Of a DNA stretch of 64,000 nucleotides, positions 7,577 to 16,875 are shown piece after piece; position 1 is the first letter of the stretch, and every line of letters begins with the position of its first letter. The position numbers were made by a program, and so were the translations under genes. Origin of the DNA: JBCCXZ01 sp965228005 (GTDB lineage Bacteria; Planctomycetota; Planctomycetia; Pirellulales; Lacipirellulaceae); the NCBI GenBank assembly GCA_965228005.1, contig CBDDGV010000004.1, forward strand, positions 1,116,001 through 1,180,000, read 5' to 3'. Under the pieces are notes generated by a model. The model ran no database searches. It worked only from the letters and a program-made list of their open reading frames with translations, and was not told the origin of the DNA.

Positions 7577-8184
7577 GCGGAGGCTTCGAGTTCGGCGGCG
7601 ATCTCACGGATGCGGGACTGGATTCCTTCCACGGCCCCCGACGCGTCGATGAGGTGCGTGGTCTCTGGATCAAGTTGTGCTTCAGCGAGGAAACCGTCGC
7701 GGACCTTCTGGCGGTAGTCGGCTCCGCGGCTCTCGATGCGGTCGGGTTCACGGCCGATCCTGGCGAGCGCTTCGTCCGGGTCCATGTCGAAGAGGAACGT
7801 GCAGTCGGGCATCAGCCCCCCGGTAGCGGCTTGGCCGACGGCGCGGACTTGCTCGACGTCGAGCCCGCCCGCGTGGCCTTGGTAAACGATGTTCGCGGTG
7901 ACGAAACGGTCCGAGACGACGGTCTCTCCTCGGTCGAGCGCGGGCCGGATGATCTCCTCCACGAGTTGTGCTCGGGACGCCATGTAGAGCAGCATCTCCG
8001 CGGTAAGCCCGACCCGCGTCTGGTCGTCGTGTAGCAGCAGCTGGCGGATGCTCTCGCCGAGGTCGGTCCCGCCGGGGTCGCGGCAAGTAACCACCGTCTG
8101 CCCCCTCTCGGAGAGCCAATCGCAGAAGAGGCGCATCTGCGTCGACTTGCCGGCGCCGTCGATTCCGTCGAAGCAGTAGAACAT
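7573..8184 (-). CDS. tmk: thymidylate kinase
   Basis: This 203-aa dTMP kinase converts dTMP to dTDP. The P-loop is FDGIDGAGKSTQ (residues 5-16). The second motif reads RDPGGTDLGE, where most bacterial enzymes have REPGGT, a conservative change. The DRF motif is in VVSDRFVTANIVYQG, matching the usual DRY-x-x-S-x-x-AYQG. The length is normal. The stop codon TAA interlocks with the TAG of the convergent DUF368 gene in a shared TTAG. The gene is downstream of the WYL regulator by 113 bp on the same strand. Confidence 0.95.
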   Translation of the reverse strand: MFYCFDGIDGAGKSTQMRLFCDWLSERGQTVVTCRDPGGTDLGESIRQLLLHDDQTRVGLTAEMLLYMASRAQLVEEIIRPALDRGETVVSDRFVTANIVYQGHAGGLDVEQVRAVGQAATGGLMPDCTFLFDMDPDEALARIGREPDRIESRGADYRQKVRDGFLAEAQLDPETTHLIDASGAVEGIQSRIREIAAELEASA

Positions 8185-8297
8185 CTTGCGGAGACCCTGG
8201 TGACGATTGCCCGTCTGCCGCTCGGCCGGCGGGCTGCTGTGGTTCTACAACGGCGGGGCCCCGCGACCCAGGGGCCTCGTGGCCGGATTCGGTTCGC

Positions 8298-9287
8298 TCA
8301 CGCCGGCGCGTCGCTTTCTTCGTTGTAGAGCCGGTGCGTGGCCGCCACGCGTTTGGCGACGATGGACCTCAATCTCGCCGGGCGGATCACCTCGGCCTGG
8401 TCGCCGTAGCCGAGCAGCCACCAGGTGATCTCCGAGAGCCCCGACACGCGGCAGTGGAAGTCGATCGAACCGTCCGGGCGGTCCTCGATCCGCTGCGTCT
8501 TGTGCCACACGACCTCCGCGACGTTGCGGGCCACGAGCGGCTGGAAGCGGACCGTGACGTCGTAGTCGCGGCCTTCGGAGGGGATCAGATGCCACGCGTT
8601 GCCGAGGTAGCGGTCGACGCTGAAGCCCCGGGGCATGGCGTACTTCTCCTTGAGCTTGGTGAGGCTCAGGATCCGGCTGACGTTGAACGTGCGCGGCTCG
8701 GCGTGCAACGAGCTGCGCCCGATGATGTACCAGCTGCGGCGGCTGAAGAGCAGCCTGTACGGGCGGAGCTTGGTGGAGATCACCTCGTACTCGGTGAAGC
8801 TGTCGTACTCCATACGGAGCACGCGGCGCTCCGCGATGGCGTCGACGAGTTGCTCGTAGTGCGAACCTTGTTGGTCCAGCGGGTTGATCTGATCGACCCG
8901 CACCTGGATGGCTCGCGTGAGCGTGCGGACCTCGTCGCGTAGCACGCCGGGGAGGTTGCTCTCGAGCTTCAGCGCCGCGGCGCGGGCCGGTTCGAGGAAG
9001 GGCAGCGGGTCGCCCGGCCCGAGTTTGCCTGCGAGGACGACGAGAGAAAGGGCCTCGGCCGCGGTGAAGTTGGTCGAGGGCAGGAAGAAGCTCTGCGGGA
9101 TCGAGTAGCGGGCGTCGTCGTCGTCGAACCCTAGCGGGACGCCCGCTTCGCGGAGTGTTTCCAGGTCGCGGAAGATGGTACGGCGGCTCACGCCGCAGGC
9201 GGCGGCGAGGCCGTCAGCGTTCTGGCCCTGGCCGGACTGCAGTGTCTGCAGCAGCTTCAGCAGGCGTGTGATCCGCTTGAGGTTCAT
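8298..9287 (-). CDS. HTH/WYL-domain transcriptional regulator (YafY family)
   Basis: This 329-aa regulator has an N-terminal DeoR-like helix-turn-helix (residues 1-60, with ACGVSRRTIFRDLETLREAG) and a C-terminal WYL domain (from about residue 140) with YRLLFSRRSWYIIGRSS in the place of the WYL core. WYL domains bind ligands such as nucleotides or nucleic acid and control DNA repair, defence or metabolism. The ATG at 9287 lies inside the 3' end of the TolC-like gene, overlapping it by 74 bp in another frame. Candidate targets are its own neighbours; no operator was identified. Confidence 0.92.
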   Translation of the reverse strand: MNLKRITRLLKLLQTLQSGQGQNADGLAAACGVSRRTIFRDLETLREAGVPLGFDDDDARYSIPQSFFLPSTNFTAAEALSLVVLAGKLGPGDPLPFLEPARAAALKLESNLPGVLRDEVRTLTRAIQVRVDQINPLDQQGSHYEQLVDAIAERRVLRMEYDSFTEYEVISTKLRPYRLLFSRRSWYIIGRSSLHAEPRTFNVSRILSLTKLKEKYAMPRGFSVDRYLGNAWHLIPSEGRDYDVTVRFQPLVARNVAEVVWHKTQRIEDRPDGSIDFHCRVSGLSEITWWLLGYGDQAEVIRPARLRSIVAKRVAATHRLYNEESDAPA

Positions 9288-11715
9288 GGGCGGCGGGCGT
9301 CTGGCGGTTCCGCTGGATGGGCGGCAAGCCGCGGGTTGTGGCGTCGATCCAGGCCCGGAGCTGCGGCTGGGTCGGCGACTGGTAGCTTGTGTGCTGGACC
9401 GGGGCGGCCGTCGCGGGCGGCGCCGACAGAGCCCTATCATGGTCGCTGCGGGTCGCCGCTGCGAGTGCCGCGTTGGCCGGGGACTGACCCGAGCCCGCTT
9501 GGGAATCTGAGGTCGCCGGCAGAGGCAGCAGCGGCGATTGGCGGTCTTGGGAAGCACTGCCCGCCTGGGCCGCCGGGCCTTCGGCGTTGCCGTCAGACTG
9601 CTGAGGTTCAGGCAACGGGTCGATGCCCTCAGCTTCCGGCAGGATGATCGTGCCGTCCTCGACTGCGTCCGCCTCAACAGGCTCGGGCGTCTCGACCTTC
9701 TCGTAGCCCTGCTGCTGCGGGATGGGGCCGCGGCTGATGACCGCCGGCGCTGTGAGGCCGTAGTCGATCCGGTGCTGAGCGTTCCGCTGACGGGCACGCC
9801 GCAAAGCGTCGAACTGCGCCTTGTTCGCCCAGGGGCCTTCGGAGAGGTACACGCCGTTGTACTCCAGCAGCGAGCCCTTCCGGAAATGCGCCCGCATGAT
9901 GGCCCGGTTGTAGTCGGCGAGCGAGCGGTGGTAGGAAGACTCGGCCTCCGAACGGCGACGCTGCGCGTCGAGCAGCTGGTCGAGCGTCACACGGCCCTGA
10001 CGGTAGACGGCCTCGACGGCGTCGACTTCGTCTTGGGCGGCGACCAGGCGGTTGAAGAACGTTTGGGTCTGGCCGTAGTTGAGGTCGATGTCTCGGATCG
10101 CGTCGCTGAGCTGGTGGGAGACCTCCAGCTCGAGGTCCTGCAGCACGGCCCGCTCTTTCGCGAGCAGCAACTGCTGGTGCCGCACGCCGGACAACGCGCT
10201 GCGGAAGCCGATGGGCATGCTGAACTGCAGGCCGAGTTCCCACTCTTGGAAGTCGCCCTCGGTGAGGACGCTCCAGGCGTCGGAGCCGGGCTGGAACACC
10301 TCGATGTTGTTCCGCGAGCTGTCGATCAGTTGGTCGCCGGCGCCGAGCCAACGGTAGCGGCCCGTCGCGTCGAGTCGGGGCATCAGGTTGTTCTTCGCTG
10401 CGATCAGCTCGAGCTCGCGCCGCTTGATCTGCCACTTCTGCTGCCGGAGTTCCGGCCGGCGGGCGAGGGACTCGACGTGGACCGACGACCAGTCGAAGTC
10501 GACGCGGGCGACGGTCGGCTGGTCGCTCGGGCGGATGAGCCGGCCGTCGGAGGCGGGCAGGCCCATCATGTAGCGGAGGCGGTTCTCGACGCGGAACAGG
10601 AACGTGAGCCGCTGCTCGACCTGTGCGCGGAAGAGGTAGTACTGCGAACGGGACTGGGCTTCGCGGTCGGCCTCGCCGCCGAGGCTGCCGACGCGTTGCA
10701 GGGCCTTCACCTTGCGCCAGGTTTCCAGCGCGCTGTCGCGGCCCACTTTTTGGGCCTCGAGGTCGCGGTAGGCGAAGTAGAGCTCCCAGTACGCGTCCTC
10801 GACGTCGCGCATCAGGTTGACGACGCCGGTCTCGAACTGGGCGAGGGTGACGTCCTCGCGGATGCGTGCGATGAGCACGCCGTCGATCTGGTTCGGGGCC
10901 CCCGCCGCCTGGGTGGCGAAGTCTTGCGGGCCGGCGATGCGGTTGTACTGCGTGCCGGCGCCCTGCAACAACGGCCGGCTAAACCCGGCCTCGAGGTTGG
11001 TGCCCCACTCGCTGGGGGCGATGCGGCCGCCGTTGGTGTTGGCGTCGTAGTTGGTGTTGTTGCGAAACTCGAACCTGGTGCCGTCGGCGGTGTTCTTCGT
11101 GATGCCGACGGTGAAGTTGGAGAGGTCCTGCTGGAACTGCGGCGCGAAGAGCGAGGCCCCGCCGCCGATGGGGATGTCGAAGTTCTGCGGGCGGTCGTTC
11201 TTCTGCCAGATGATGCTGCTGTCGATCACCGCATCGAACTCGGAGAGCGCGGCCTCGGCCCCGGTGCCGGAGAACTGGTTGCCGTTGCCGACGCCGTTGC
11301 CGCTAGCGACCAGCGACGGGTCGTAGGTGCTCAGGACCCCGCCGGGGTTGTTGGTGATGGTCTCGGGGCTGCTCGACGAGATGTTGGTCTGATCCAGGAT
11401 GCGGCCGCCGAGCTGACGGATCACCTGGCTGTTGGCCAGCGTGATGCGGGTGACCTCTTCGAGCGTGACGTCCCAGATATCGAAGTCGTCGGCGTTGGCG
11501 ATCGTCAGCGGCGACTGGGCGTGGGTGACCTCGTCGAGCGTACGGACATTGACGTTCGGGTACTCGATATCCGAGGCGACGTCGACGTAGTGCTGCAGCC
11601 CGCCGCCGGCGTGATCCTTCCCGGAGAAGAAGAAGGGCTGCTGCGGGTGGCAGCCGGTGGCGAAGACCACCGCTGCCATCGCGACCGAGATCGTCGACCT
11701 GTGCTGCCGGTTCAT
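9214..11715 (-). CDS. TolC-family outer-membrane efflux-like protein
   Basis: This 833-aa protein begins with a lipoprotein-type signal (lipobox-like FATGC, cysteine at residue 22). It then has a polar asparagine- and glycine-rich region (to about residue 230), an outer-membrane efflux protein core of long alternating helices (about 260-640, with the RQGRVTLDQLLDAQRRRSEA motif typical of TolC repeats), and a proline/glutamine-rich disordered tail. Typical TolC proteins are 450-500 aa, so both extensions are large. It probably forms the outer-membrane channel of an efflux or secretion system, but no inner-membrane pump or adaptor is adjacent. The ATG at 11715 is chosen for the signal peptide. 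The tail overlaps the WYL gene by 74 bp. Confidence 0.88.
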   Translation of the reverse strand: MNRQHRSTISVAMAAVVFATGCHPQQPFFFSGKDHAGGGLQHYVDVASDIEYPNVNVRTLDEVTHAQSPLTIANADDFDIWDVTLEEVTRITLANSQVIRQLGGRILDQTNISSSSPETITNNPGGVLSTYDPSLVASGNGVGNGNQFSGTGAEAALSEFDAVIDSSIIWQKNDRPQNFDIPIGGGASLFAPQFQQDLSNFTVGITKNTADGTRFEFRNNTNYDANTNGGRIAPSEWGTNLEAGFSRPLLQGAGTQYNRIAGPQDFATQAAGAPNQIDGVLIARIREDVTLAQFETGVVNLMRDVEDAYWELYFAYRDLEAQKVGRDSALETWRKVKALQRVGSLGGEADREAQSRSQYYLFRAQVEQRLTFLFRVENRLRYMMGLPASDGRLIRPSDQPTVARVDFDWSSVHVESLARRPELRQQKWQIKRRELELIAAKNNLMPRLDATGRYRWLGAGDQLIDSSRNNIEVFQPGSDAWSVLTEGDFQEWELGLQFSMPIGFRSALSGVRHQQLLLAKERAVLQDLELEVSHQLSDAIRDIDLNYGQTQTFFNRLVAAQDEVDAVEAVYRQGRVTLDQLLDAQRRRSEAESSYHRSLADYNRAIMRAHFRKGSLLEYNGVYLSEGPWANKAQFDALRRARQRNAQHRIDYGLTAPAVISRGPIPQQQGYEKVETPEPVEADAVEDGTIILPEAEGIDPLPEPQQSDGNAEGPAAQAGSASQDRQSPLLPLPATSDSQAGSGQSPANAALAAATRSDHDRALSAPPATAAPVQHTSYQSPTQPQLRAWIDATTRGLPPIQRNRQTPAAHEPQADHTPAEAAADTAVRPGPER

Positions 11716-11963
11716 GGGGCGAGGCGTTCCTGGCTTTGGACCGGTCGCCGGAGGGGCGGCCGATCGGATGCACGCGTTTGCCGGAGTGCTCCAAGGCCGC
11801 TTGGCCCCGCAGGCGTCCAACGGGGGAGCGCACGGGTACGGGCGCAGCCTCCGCTGGAATATCCAGCACAACTGTTATCGTCGGCGCAACCCGCAAACTT
11901 TGACAAAGTTCGGGTCGTGTCTGCTAGCAAGGGAGGCGGAGGGCAAGAGCTAGCTGAAGAGTG

Positions 11964-12449
11964 CTAGACGCCCGAGCCCTGGAAGGCCGCCAAGCCGGGG
12001 CCGGCTTCGCCCGAGTCGAACTGGGCCTCGCGGGCCTGCAGTTGGCCGGCGGCGATGTAGCGATCGAATTCGATCGCGACGGCAGCCTCGACGCGCTCTG
12101 CAAGCCATGACAGCACCGCCGGCGGGATCTCGCCGCAGGTGTTGCTGGTAAGACTCGACTCGATGTCGACCGCGGCCGTCTTGTGGTCGCCGGCGTCGGT
12201 CAGAACGGCGCCCTCGAACTCGAACCGCAGCAGTCCCTCGACGTCGGAGTTCGCCATGCGGAACACGCAGCGGGCGTCGTAGAGGAAGTAGGCACGATTG
12301 GCGTCGTGCTCTTCGACCATCCGCTTGAGGTGCTCGATCCGTCGGCGGTGAGACTCGGAGGCGTCGAGCGGCACATCCACGCGCCCGACCCGCTTAAGCG
12401 GCAGGCAGTCGAACTGGATCTCAACCACGGGGTCGTCGGAGGCGTCCAT
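11964..12449 (-). CDS. hypothetical protein
   Basis: This 161-aa acidic cytoplasmic-looking protein has no signal peptide or membrane segment. It begins MDASDDPVVEIQFDCLPL and contains RAYFLYDARCVFRMANSDVEG. No family is recognised with certainty. It starts 9 bp after the stop of the large secreted protein upstream on the same strand, so the two are probably one transcription unit. The start ATG at 12449 is the first in the frame. Function unknown. Confidence 0.8.
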   Translation of the reverse strand: MDASDDPVVEIQFDCLPLKRVGRVDVPLDASESHRRRIEHLKRMVEEHDANRAYFLYDARCVFRMANSDVEGLLRFEFEGAVLTDAGDHKTAAVDIESSLTSNTCGEIPPAVLSWLAERVEAAVAIEFDRYIAAGQLQAREAQFDSGEAGPGLAAFQGSGV

Positions 12450-12458
12450 GCGGGCAGT

Positions 12459-14405
12459 TTACCCTTCCGGCAGCGACCACACCACGGTGAGCCAGCCGCC
12501 GTCGCAGTCGATCTGGTTCAGCACCAACGCACGGTCCTCGAACCCCTCGACGGGCAGGGTCACGCGCTCAATGGGGATCTCGGCGGGGAAGCCTTGGCCG
12601 GTTTCGGCCCGGGCGTTCATGTTGCCCGACAGCGTGCGGCGGAGGCTGAGCTGCTTGGGGGTGAGCTTCGAGTCCCACTCCGGGTCGAAACCGGTGGGGA
12701 AGGCATCGATCGGGCCGGCCTTGCGGAGGAGGATCCCCGTGCCGGCGGCGGTCACTTCGTAGGAGACGACCAAGTCCCAGTTCTTGAGGGGTTCTTCGAG
12801 TGCGGTCGAACCGAGTTCCTCGGCGCGGAGCCGGATCGTCGCGACCTGCTTGTCGAACGTCACGCTCGCGGGCCGGCTCCTGTTGAGCTGCATGAACCAC
12901 GGTTCAAAACCGGAGTCGTCCGCAGGCTCTAGCTCGGCCTCTTGGGCTCCCTCACTGGGCTCTTGGTCGGAGAGGCGCCTCAGCCACTTCGGCGCCCTGC
13001 CGACGATCTGCGGCTGCTCCGAGGGGTCGTCCTGTTTGATCACGAGCCCGCCGACGATCAGAGGCAAGACGTTGTCGACGGCCGATTCGTGCAGCTGGAA
13101 CACAATGTCGCCGTCCGCCGCGGCGGGGGGCTCGGTGTCGGTTGCGAGGTGGCCGCGAGCCGCCACGGCGGTCAGCAGCGAGACCGCATCGCGCGTCGAA
13201 CTCAGCCGCAACAGACGCGGGAGTGCGTTTCGGCGGGTGAGCGGGCTGAGCACCTTTTCGCGGTAGTTGCCGCTGCCCTCAGCGATCGCCGTGCTGAGCT
13301 GCTCGTCGAACCCGGCTGCGACCTTCCGTTTTGCCTTTTGGGTCGCCTCGCGTTCGGCGCACGCCTTCGATTCGCAGGCCTTCTTCCAGGCGATCTTCTC
13401 GATCAGCTTCTTGCCGACCTTGCCGCCCGTCTTGCGGATGGAGCGGATGTGCGTGTTCGTATCGGCCTGCACCGTGGAGGGGCTCGCGGCGAAGTCCTTG
13501 CCGTCGGCGGTCACGATGCTCTGAGCACAGAACTCGGTGTGCCCGTTGCTGTAGATGCAGACCGGCTTGCGGTAGCCGGTGGTGCGGCTGTTGATGGACC
13601 CTTCAAAGTGCAAGGCGACCTTCACCTGGTCGGGGCTGTCGAGGGGTTGGACCCGGACTTCGCCCGTGGTGTGCGCCGTGCCCCGGATCGGCGTGCCGAG
13701 GATGGTGTCGCGGACGGGCTGCTGCTGGGAAACGGGCCGGCTGGCGACGCCGTTGATGCCGGCTTCGGAGATGTGGGCGATGAGGTTCGGCTCCGCGTAG
13801 TCCGCCTCCACGGCTTCGGTCACCTCTTGGGCGGAGCCGAGGCGCTTCAGAGAGCCGATTGCCTCGCCGATTTTCCAGCGGGTTTCGGGCGTCGGCTTCT
13901 CGGCGTGGCGGCGGAGTTGCTCCTGCAGGCCCTCGAGCCGTTTGCGGTAGATCGGCAGCGGGTCGCGGGCGCGGCCGATCGCGACCCAAAAGGCAGCCTC
14001 GCGGTAGTGCTCCAGGGCGTCGGCCAGCTCGACAAACTCTGGCATTTCGAGGCCCGGTTGATTGGAGCGCAGCTTCATCAGCATCGCGTCCAGCCCGAGC
14101 AGGTCACGCCTCCTGAGCGGCGGGGACTCGGCGAACTGCGGTTCGAGGGCCTCCCAGCCGAGATACGCCTGCCACCCCTGCCAGGCGCTGGGTTCGGGCG
14201 AGAGGCGTTGCTCAAGCCGCTGTGCCGCGTCTTTCAGCGAGCCCTGAAACTGTTCGAAGCGGCTGTGCGGGAGGGGCTCGGCCTCGGCGAGCGCCGCCTC
14301 GATGGCCGCTGCTGCGCTGCTCTCTTCCGCGGTGGCGGGGCAGGCAGGGACCGCTAGGGAGCCAAGCAGGCAAAGCAGGGCGGCCGCGTGGGCGCTTCGT
14401 GGCAT
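12459..14405 (-). CDS. large secreted hypothetical protein
   Basis: This 648-aa protein has an N-terminal signal peptide (MPRSAHAAALLCLLGSLAVP, cleavage near ATAEE). The first third is helical, with several RLE/EALE stretches; the central part is a beta-rich region with GEVRVQPLDSP and a cysteine-containing stretch (KKACESKACAERE near residue 345); the C-terminal part is also beta-rich. No enzyme motif is seen. It would be exported to the periplasm or outer surface. It lies upstream of, and probably with, the 161-aa hypothetical. Such long secreted proteins without known domains are typical of planctomycetes. Confidence 0.82.
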   Translation of the reverse strand: MPRSAHAAALLCLLGSLAVPACPATAEESSAAAAIEAALAEAEPLPHSRFEQFQGSLKDAAQRLEQRLSPEPSAWQGWQAYLGWEALEPQFAESPPLRRRDLLGLDAMLMKLRSNQPGLEMPEFVELADALEHYREAAFWVAIGRARDPLPIYRKRLEGLQEQLRRHAEKPTPETRWKIGEAIGSLKRLGSAQEVTEAVEADYAEPNLIAHISEAGINGVASRPVSQQQPVRDTILGTPIRGTAHTTGEVRVQPLDSPDQVKVALHFEGSINSRTTGYRKPVCIYSNGHTEFCAQSIVTADGKDFAASPSTVQADTNTHIRSIRKTGGKVGKKLIEKIAWKKACESKACAEREATQKAKRKVAAGFDEQLSTAIAEGSGNYREKVLSPLTRRNALPRLLRLSSTRDAVSLLTAVAARGHLATDTEPPAAADGDIVFQLHESAVDNVLPLIVGGLVIKQDDPSEQPQIVGRAPKWLRRLSDQEPSEGAQEAELEPADDSGFEPWFMQLNRSRPASVTFDKQVATIRLRAEELGSTALEEPLKNWDLVVSYEVTAAGTGILLRKAGPIDAFPTGFDPEWDSKLTPKQLSLRRTLSGNMNARAETGQGFPAEIPIERVTLPVEGFEDRALVLNQIDCDGGWLTVVWSLPEG

Positions 14406-14583
14406 CGTCTCGGTTTCCGGGGCTGATTCCTCGGCGGGAAACGCTTCGGCGTGTGGGCCGGCGGCCGAGGGCTCCGGAGAGTGTACCTCAATCTGGGCAA
14501 ACTAGAGAGACGATTACGCCGGCTGGGACGATTAGAACCCCGGCGCTGGGCACAAGCTGAGAGGCTTGGGCGTTTCGGTCCCG

Positions 14584-16236
14584 CTACTCACCCTCGCGGA
14601 TGGAGTTGAAGAACTCCTCTGCGTGGGCCCGACGCGATTTGGGGAGCTGCTCGATGACAAGCGGGTCGGCGTCGGTGCTGTTCTCGGCCGCCAGCTCCTC
14701 CTTGATTGCCTCGGCGACCTGGCCCCGCATATTCGGGCCGTCGGCTTCGCCTGCGAAGACGGCTGCGCCCCGACCGGGCTTCTGGCGGACGCGCGAATTG
14801 CGGAAGCGGACATCGTTCTCCTCATCGGGACGGGGGCCGCCGCCGCGGCCCTGACCCATGCCCTGCCCCATGCTCATCCGATTGCTGAGTTTGCCCATGC
14901 CGTTGCCCTGGCACGCCTGGCACCCGCCGCCTTGACAGTCGCTGCACGACATGGCGTCGCGGGCCATTTGGAGCTGGTCCATCGCCGAGTCGAGCATCTC
15001 CATCTCGGCCGCCTGGGCCTGCATCTGTTCGAGGCTCTTCATCATCTCGGCCATCGCGTCGGATGCGCCGGAGGCGTCGCCCTGGCTCATGCACTGTTGG
15101 CAATCGCTCATCTGCTGCGCGAGTTTGTCGAGCGGGTTGGATTGCTGCTGCTGTTGGAGCTGGTCGAGCTTCTGCTGCAGCTCGCTGGCCTTAGACATGT
15201 CGCCCTGCTGCTTGGCCTGCTCGATCTGCTTCTTCAGGTCCTCGGCGGCCTGCTTCTGCGCTTCGGCCGCTTTAGAAAGCTGTTCCTTCAGGGCTTCGAG
15301 TTGCTTCTGGAGCTTCTGCTGCGCTTCGGGGCTGAGGTCGCCCGCCTGAATCTGTTGCTGCAGCTTCTTCAGCTCTTGCATGGCGGTCTGCCACTGGCCG
15401 TTCTTCATGGCCTTCATCATCTTGTCGGCGGGGCCCTTGCCGACGTTTTTTACTTTGGAGAGCTGCTTGCGGAGAGCCTCTTGGCCGCCCAGGTTGGCCT
15501 GCCGCTTTTCGAGCTGCTTGGCCAGGTCGTTGAGCTTGATGAGCGCCTTCTTGCGGCCGGCCTCCTCGGCTTCGCCCATCTGCTTGGTCTGCCGCTCGAG
15601 TTTTTGGAACAACTCCTCGGCGTCTTTGAGTCCCTTCTCGGCCGCCTTCTTCTTCTGCTTCAGCAGCTTCTCGCGGAGGTTCTTGGTGGAGTTGTCGAGC
15701 TGCTCTTTTGTGAGCGCGTCGGGCGTTGGCTCGGGGCTGCTCTCGGCGCGGCGGTTGTCGACCAGCAGGATGAGGCAGAACGCCATCGCGGCGGGGACCA
15801 AAGGCCACCAGCCGCGGCGGTCGACCCGCATGCGGAAGCGTTCGTCGACGTCGATGCGGCCGACGGCCCGGAGGGCGTCGTTCACCAAGGCACGGCCGGC
15901 CGGCGACTCGGCGTCCTCGGGCGAGAGCGCGAGGCTGCTGGCGACACGCTCGCGGAGGTCGTAGCGGTGGTCGATTTCTTGAGCTGCCTCAAGCGGCGTG
16001 CGGCTCTTGAGGAAGGTCCAGGCGGCGGCGACCAGCGGCCCGGCGGCCAGGGCCGCGAGCAGGCAGCCGATACCCCACGGCTCGGGCAGGTTTTCGATGG
16101 CGACGAGCTTCGGGACGGTGATCGCGATCAGCGCCAGGCAGAACCCGACCAGCCAGCAGCGCAGCAGCCGGTTGACGAAGAGTTCCATCGCCAGACGGCG
16201 GCGGGCTCGGGAAACCTGCTCTTGGATCTTGTCCAT
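14584..16236 (-). CDS. membrane-anchored coiled-coil protein with cysteine-rich CxxCxGxxCxxCxG motif
   Basis: This 550-aa protein has two adjacent membrane segments (about residues 29-47 and 58-75), a third at about 145-160, then a long glutamine/lysine-rich coiled coil (about 170-390, with runs such as QQKLDQLQQQQQ). After it comes a cysteine-rich motif CSDCQGGGCQACQGNG (near residue 435), resembling half of the DnaJ zinc-finger region, then a methionine/glycine-rich stretch (MSMGQGMGQG) and a basic and acidic tail. It looks like a structural or scaffolding envelope protein that may bind zinc. No catalytic domain is visible. It is transcribed away from the DCC-family gene. Confidence 0.85.
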   Translation of the reverse strand: MDKIQEQVSRARRRLAMELFVNRLLRCWLVGFCLALIAITVPKLVAIENLPEPWGIGCLLAALAAGPLVAAAWTFLKSRTPLEAAQEIDHRYDLRERVASSLALSPEDAESPAGRALVNDALRAVGRIDVDERFRMRVDRRGWWPLVPAAMAFCLILLVDNRRAESSPEPTPDALTKEQLDNSTKNLREKLLKQKKKAAEKGLKDAEELFQKLERQTKQMGEAEEAGRKKALIKLNDLAKQLEKRQANLGGQEALRKQLSKVKNVGKGPADKMMKAMKNGQWQTAMQELKKLQQQIQAGDLSPEAQQKLQKQLEALKEQLSKAAEAQKQAAEDLKKQIEQAKQQGDMSKASELQQKLDQLQQQQQSNPLDKLAQQMSDCQQCMSQGDASGASDAMAEMMKSLEQMQAQAAEMEMLDSAMDQLQMARDAMSCSDCQGGGCQACQGNGMGKLSNRMSMGQGMGQGRGGGPRPDEENDVRFRNSRVRQKPGRGAAVFAGEADGPNMRGQVAEAIKEELAAENSTDADPLVIEQLPKSRRAHAEEFFNSIREGE

Positions 16237-16437
16237 GGCGGCATCTGCCTTCGCGGTGGGGTAGACTGACGGGGGACCTTGAGCCGCCTAATCATACCGT
16301 ATCGGTCGCGAGAGGTCATTTCCGGGGCCCCGCGGGGTTAAACGCCGCTAGGCCCAACCGGTTGCCTCCGTAGCGATATCTGCGGCGATTCCCGGCCCAG
16401 GTCTTAAGACACCCCTCACAATTACCAGGCCTCCGCC

Positions 16438-16869
16438 ATGGCGGACAAACGCGACACCGCCCTGCCCTCCCCGGACGAGCGACCGGGAACGGACGTGGTC
16501 GTCTACGACGGCGACTGCGGGTTCTGCCGCGCGCAAGTGGTGAGGCTGGTGTGGTGGGACTGCCAGCAGAAACTCTCCTACATCTCTTTGCACGACCCCG
16601 AGGTGGCCCGTCGTTGGCCAGACCTCTCGCGAGACCGATTGATGGAAGGCATGTGCGTTGTCGACCAGAAGGACCGGCGGCACTGGGGCCCCGAAGCGGT
16701 TCGCTACCTCACCTCGCGGCTGCGGCGGCTGTGGTGGGCGACGCCGTTGACATACTTCCCCGGGAGTATGTTGGTCATGCGTCCGGCTTACCGCTGGATC
16801 GCTCGGAACCGGTACTGGTTGAGCGGAGCGACCTGCGAGACCGACGCCTGCAGCCTGCACCACCAGTAG
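16438..16869 (+). CDS. DCC-family thiol-disulfide oxidoreductase-like protein (DUF393)
   Basis: This 143-aa protein has the defining DGDCGFC motif (residues 24-30, with C27 and C30 as a CxxC pair) after VVVYDG. The later RYLTSR and ATPLTYFPG stretches match the family pattern. DUF393 proteins are thioredoxin-fold proteins with presumed redox activity; substrates are mostly unknown. No signal peptide is seen. The ATG at 16438 begins MADKRDTALPS. The gene is convergent with panB, with 6 bp between stops. Confidence 0.9.
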   Translation: MADKRDTALPSPDERPGTDVVVYDGDCGFCRAQVVRLVWWDCQQKLSYISLHDPEVARRWPDLSRDRLMEGMCVVDQKDRRHWGPEAVRYLTSRLRRLWWATPLTYFPGSMLVMRPAYRWIARNRYWLSGATCETDACSLHHQ

Positions 16870-16875
16870 CCGCGT

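Noticed and set aside
8298..9797. Long upstream extension of the WYL regulator
   Set aside because: The conserved regulator starts at MNLKRITRLLKLL (9287); the upstream extension is serine/arginine-rich read-through inside the TolC-like gene.
9538..11967. Plus-strand frame of 809 codons opposite the TolC-like gene
   Set aside because: It is the antisense of a gene with clear outer-membrane efflux motifs; its translation is valine/aspartate/arginine-rich with no domain pattern and no ribosome binding site. High GC makes long antisense frames common here.
12942..14357. Plus-strand frame of 471 codons opposite the secreted hypothetical gene
   Set aside because: The minus-strand gene has a proper signal peptide and adjoins the 161-aa gene; the plus-strand translation is low-complexity and shadow-like.
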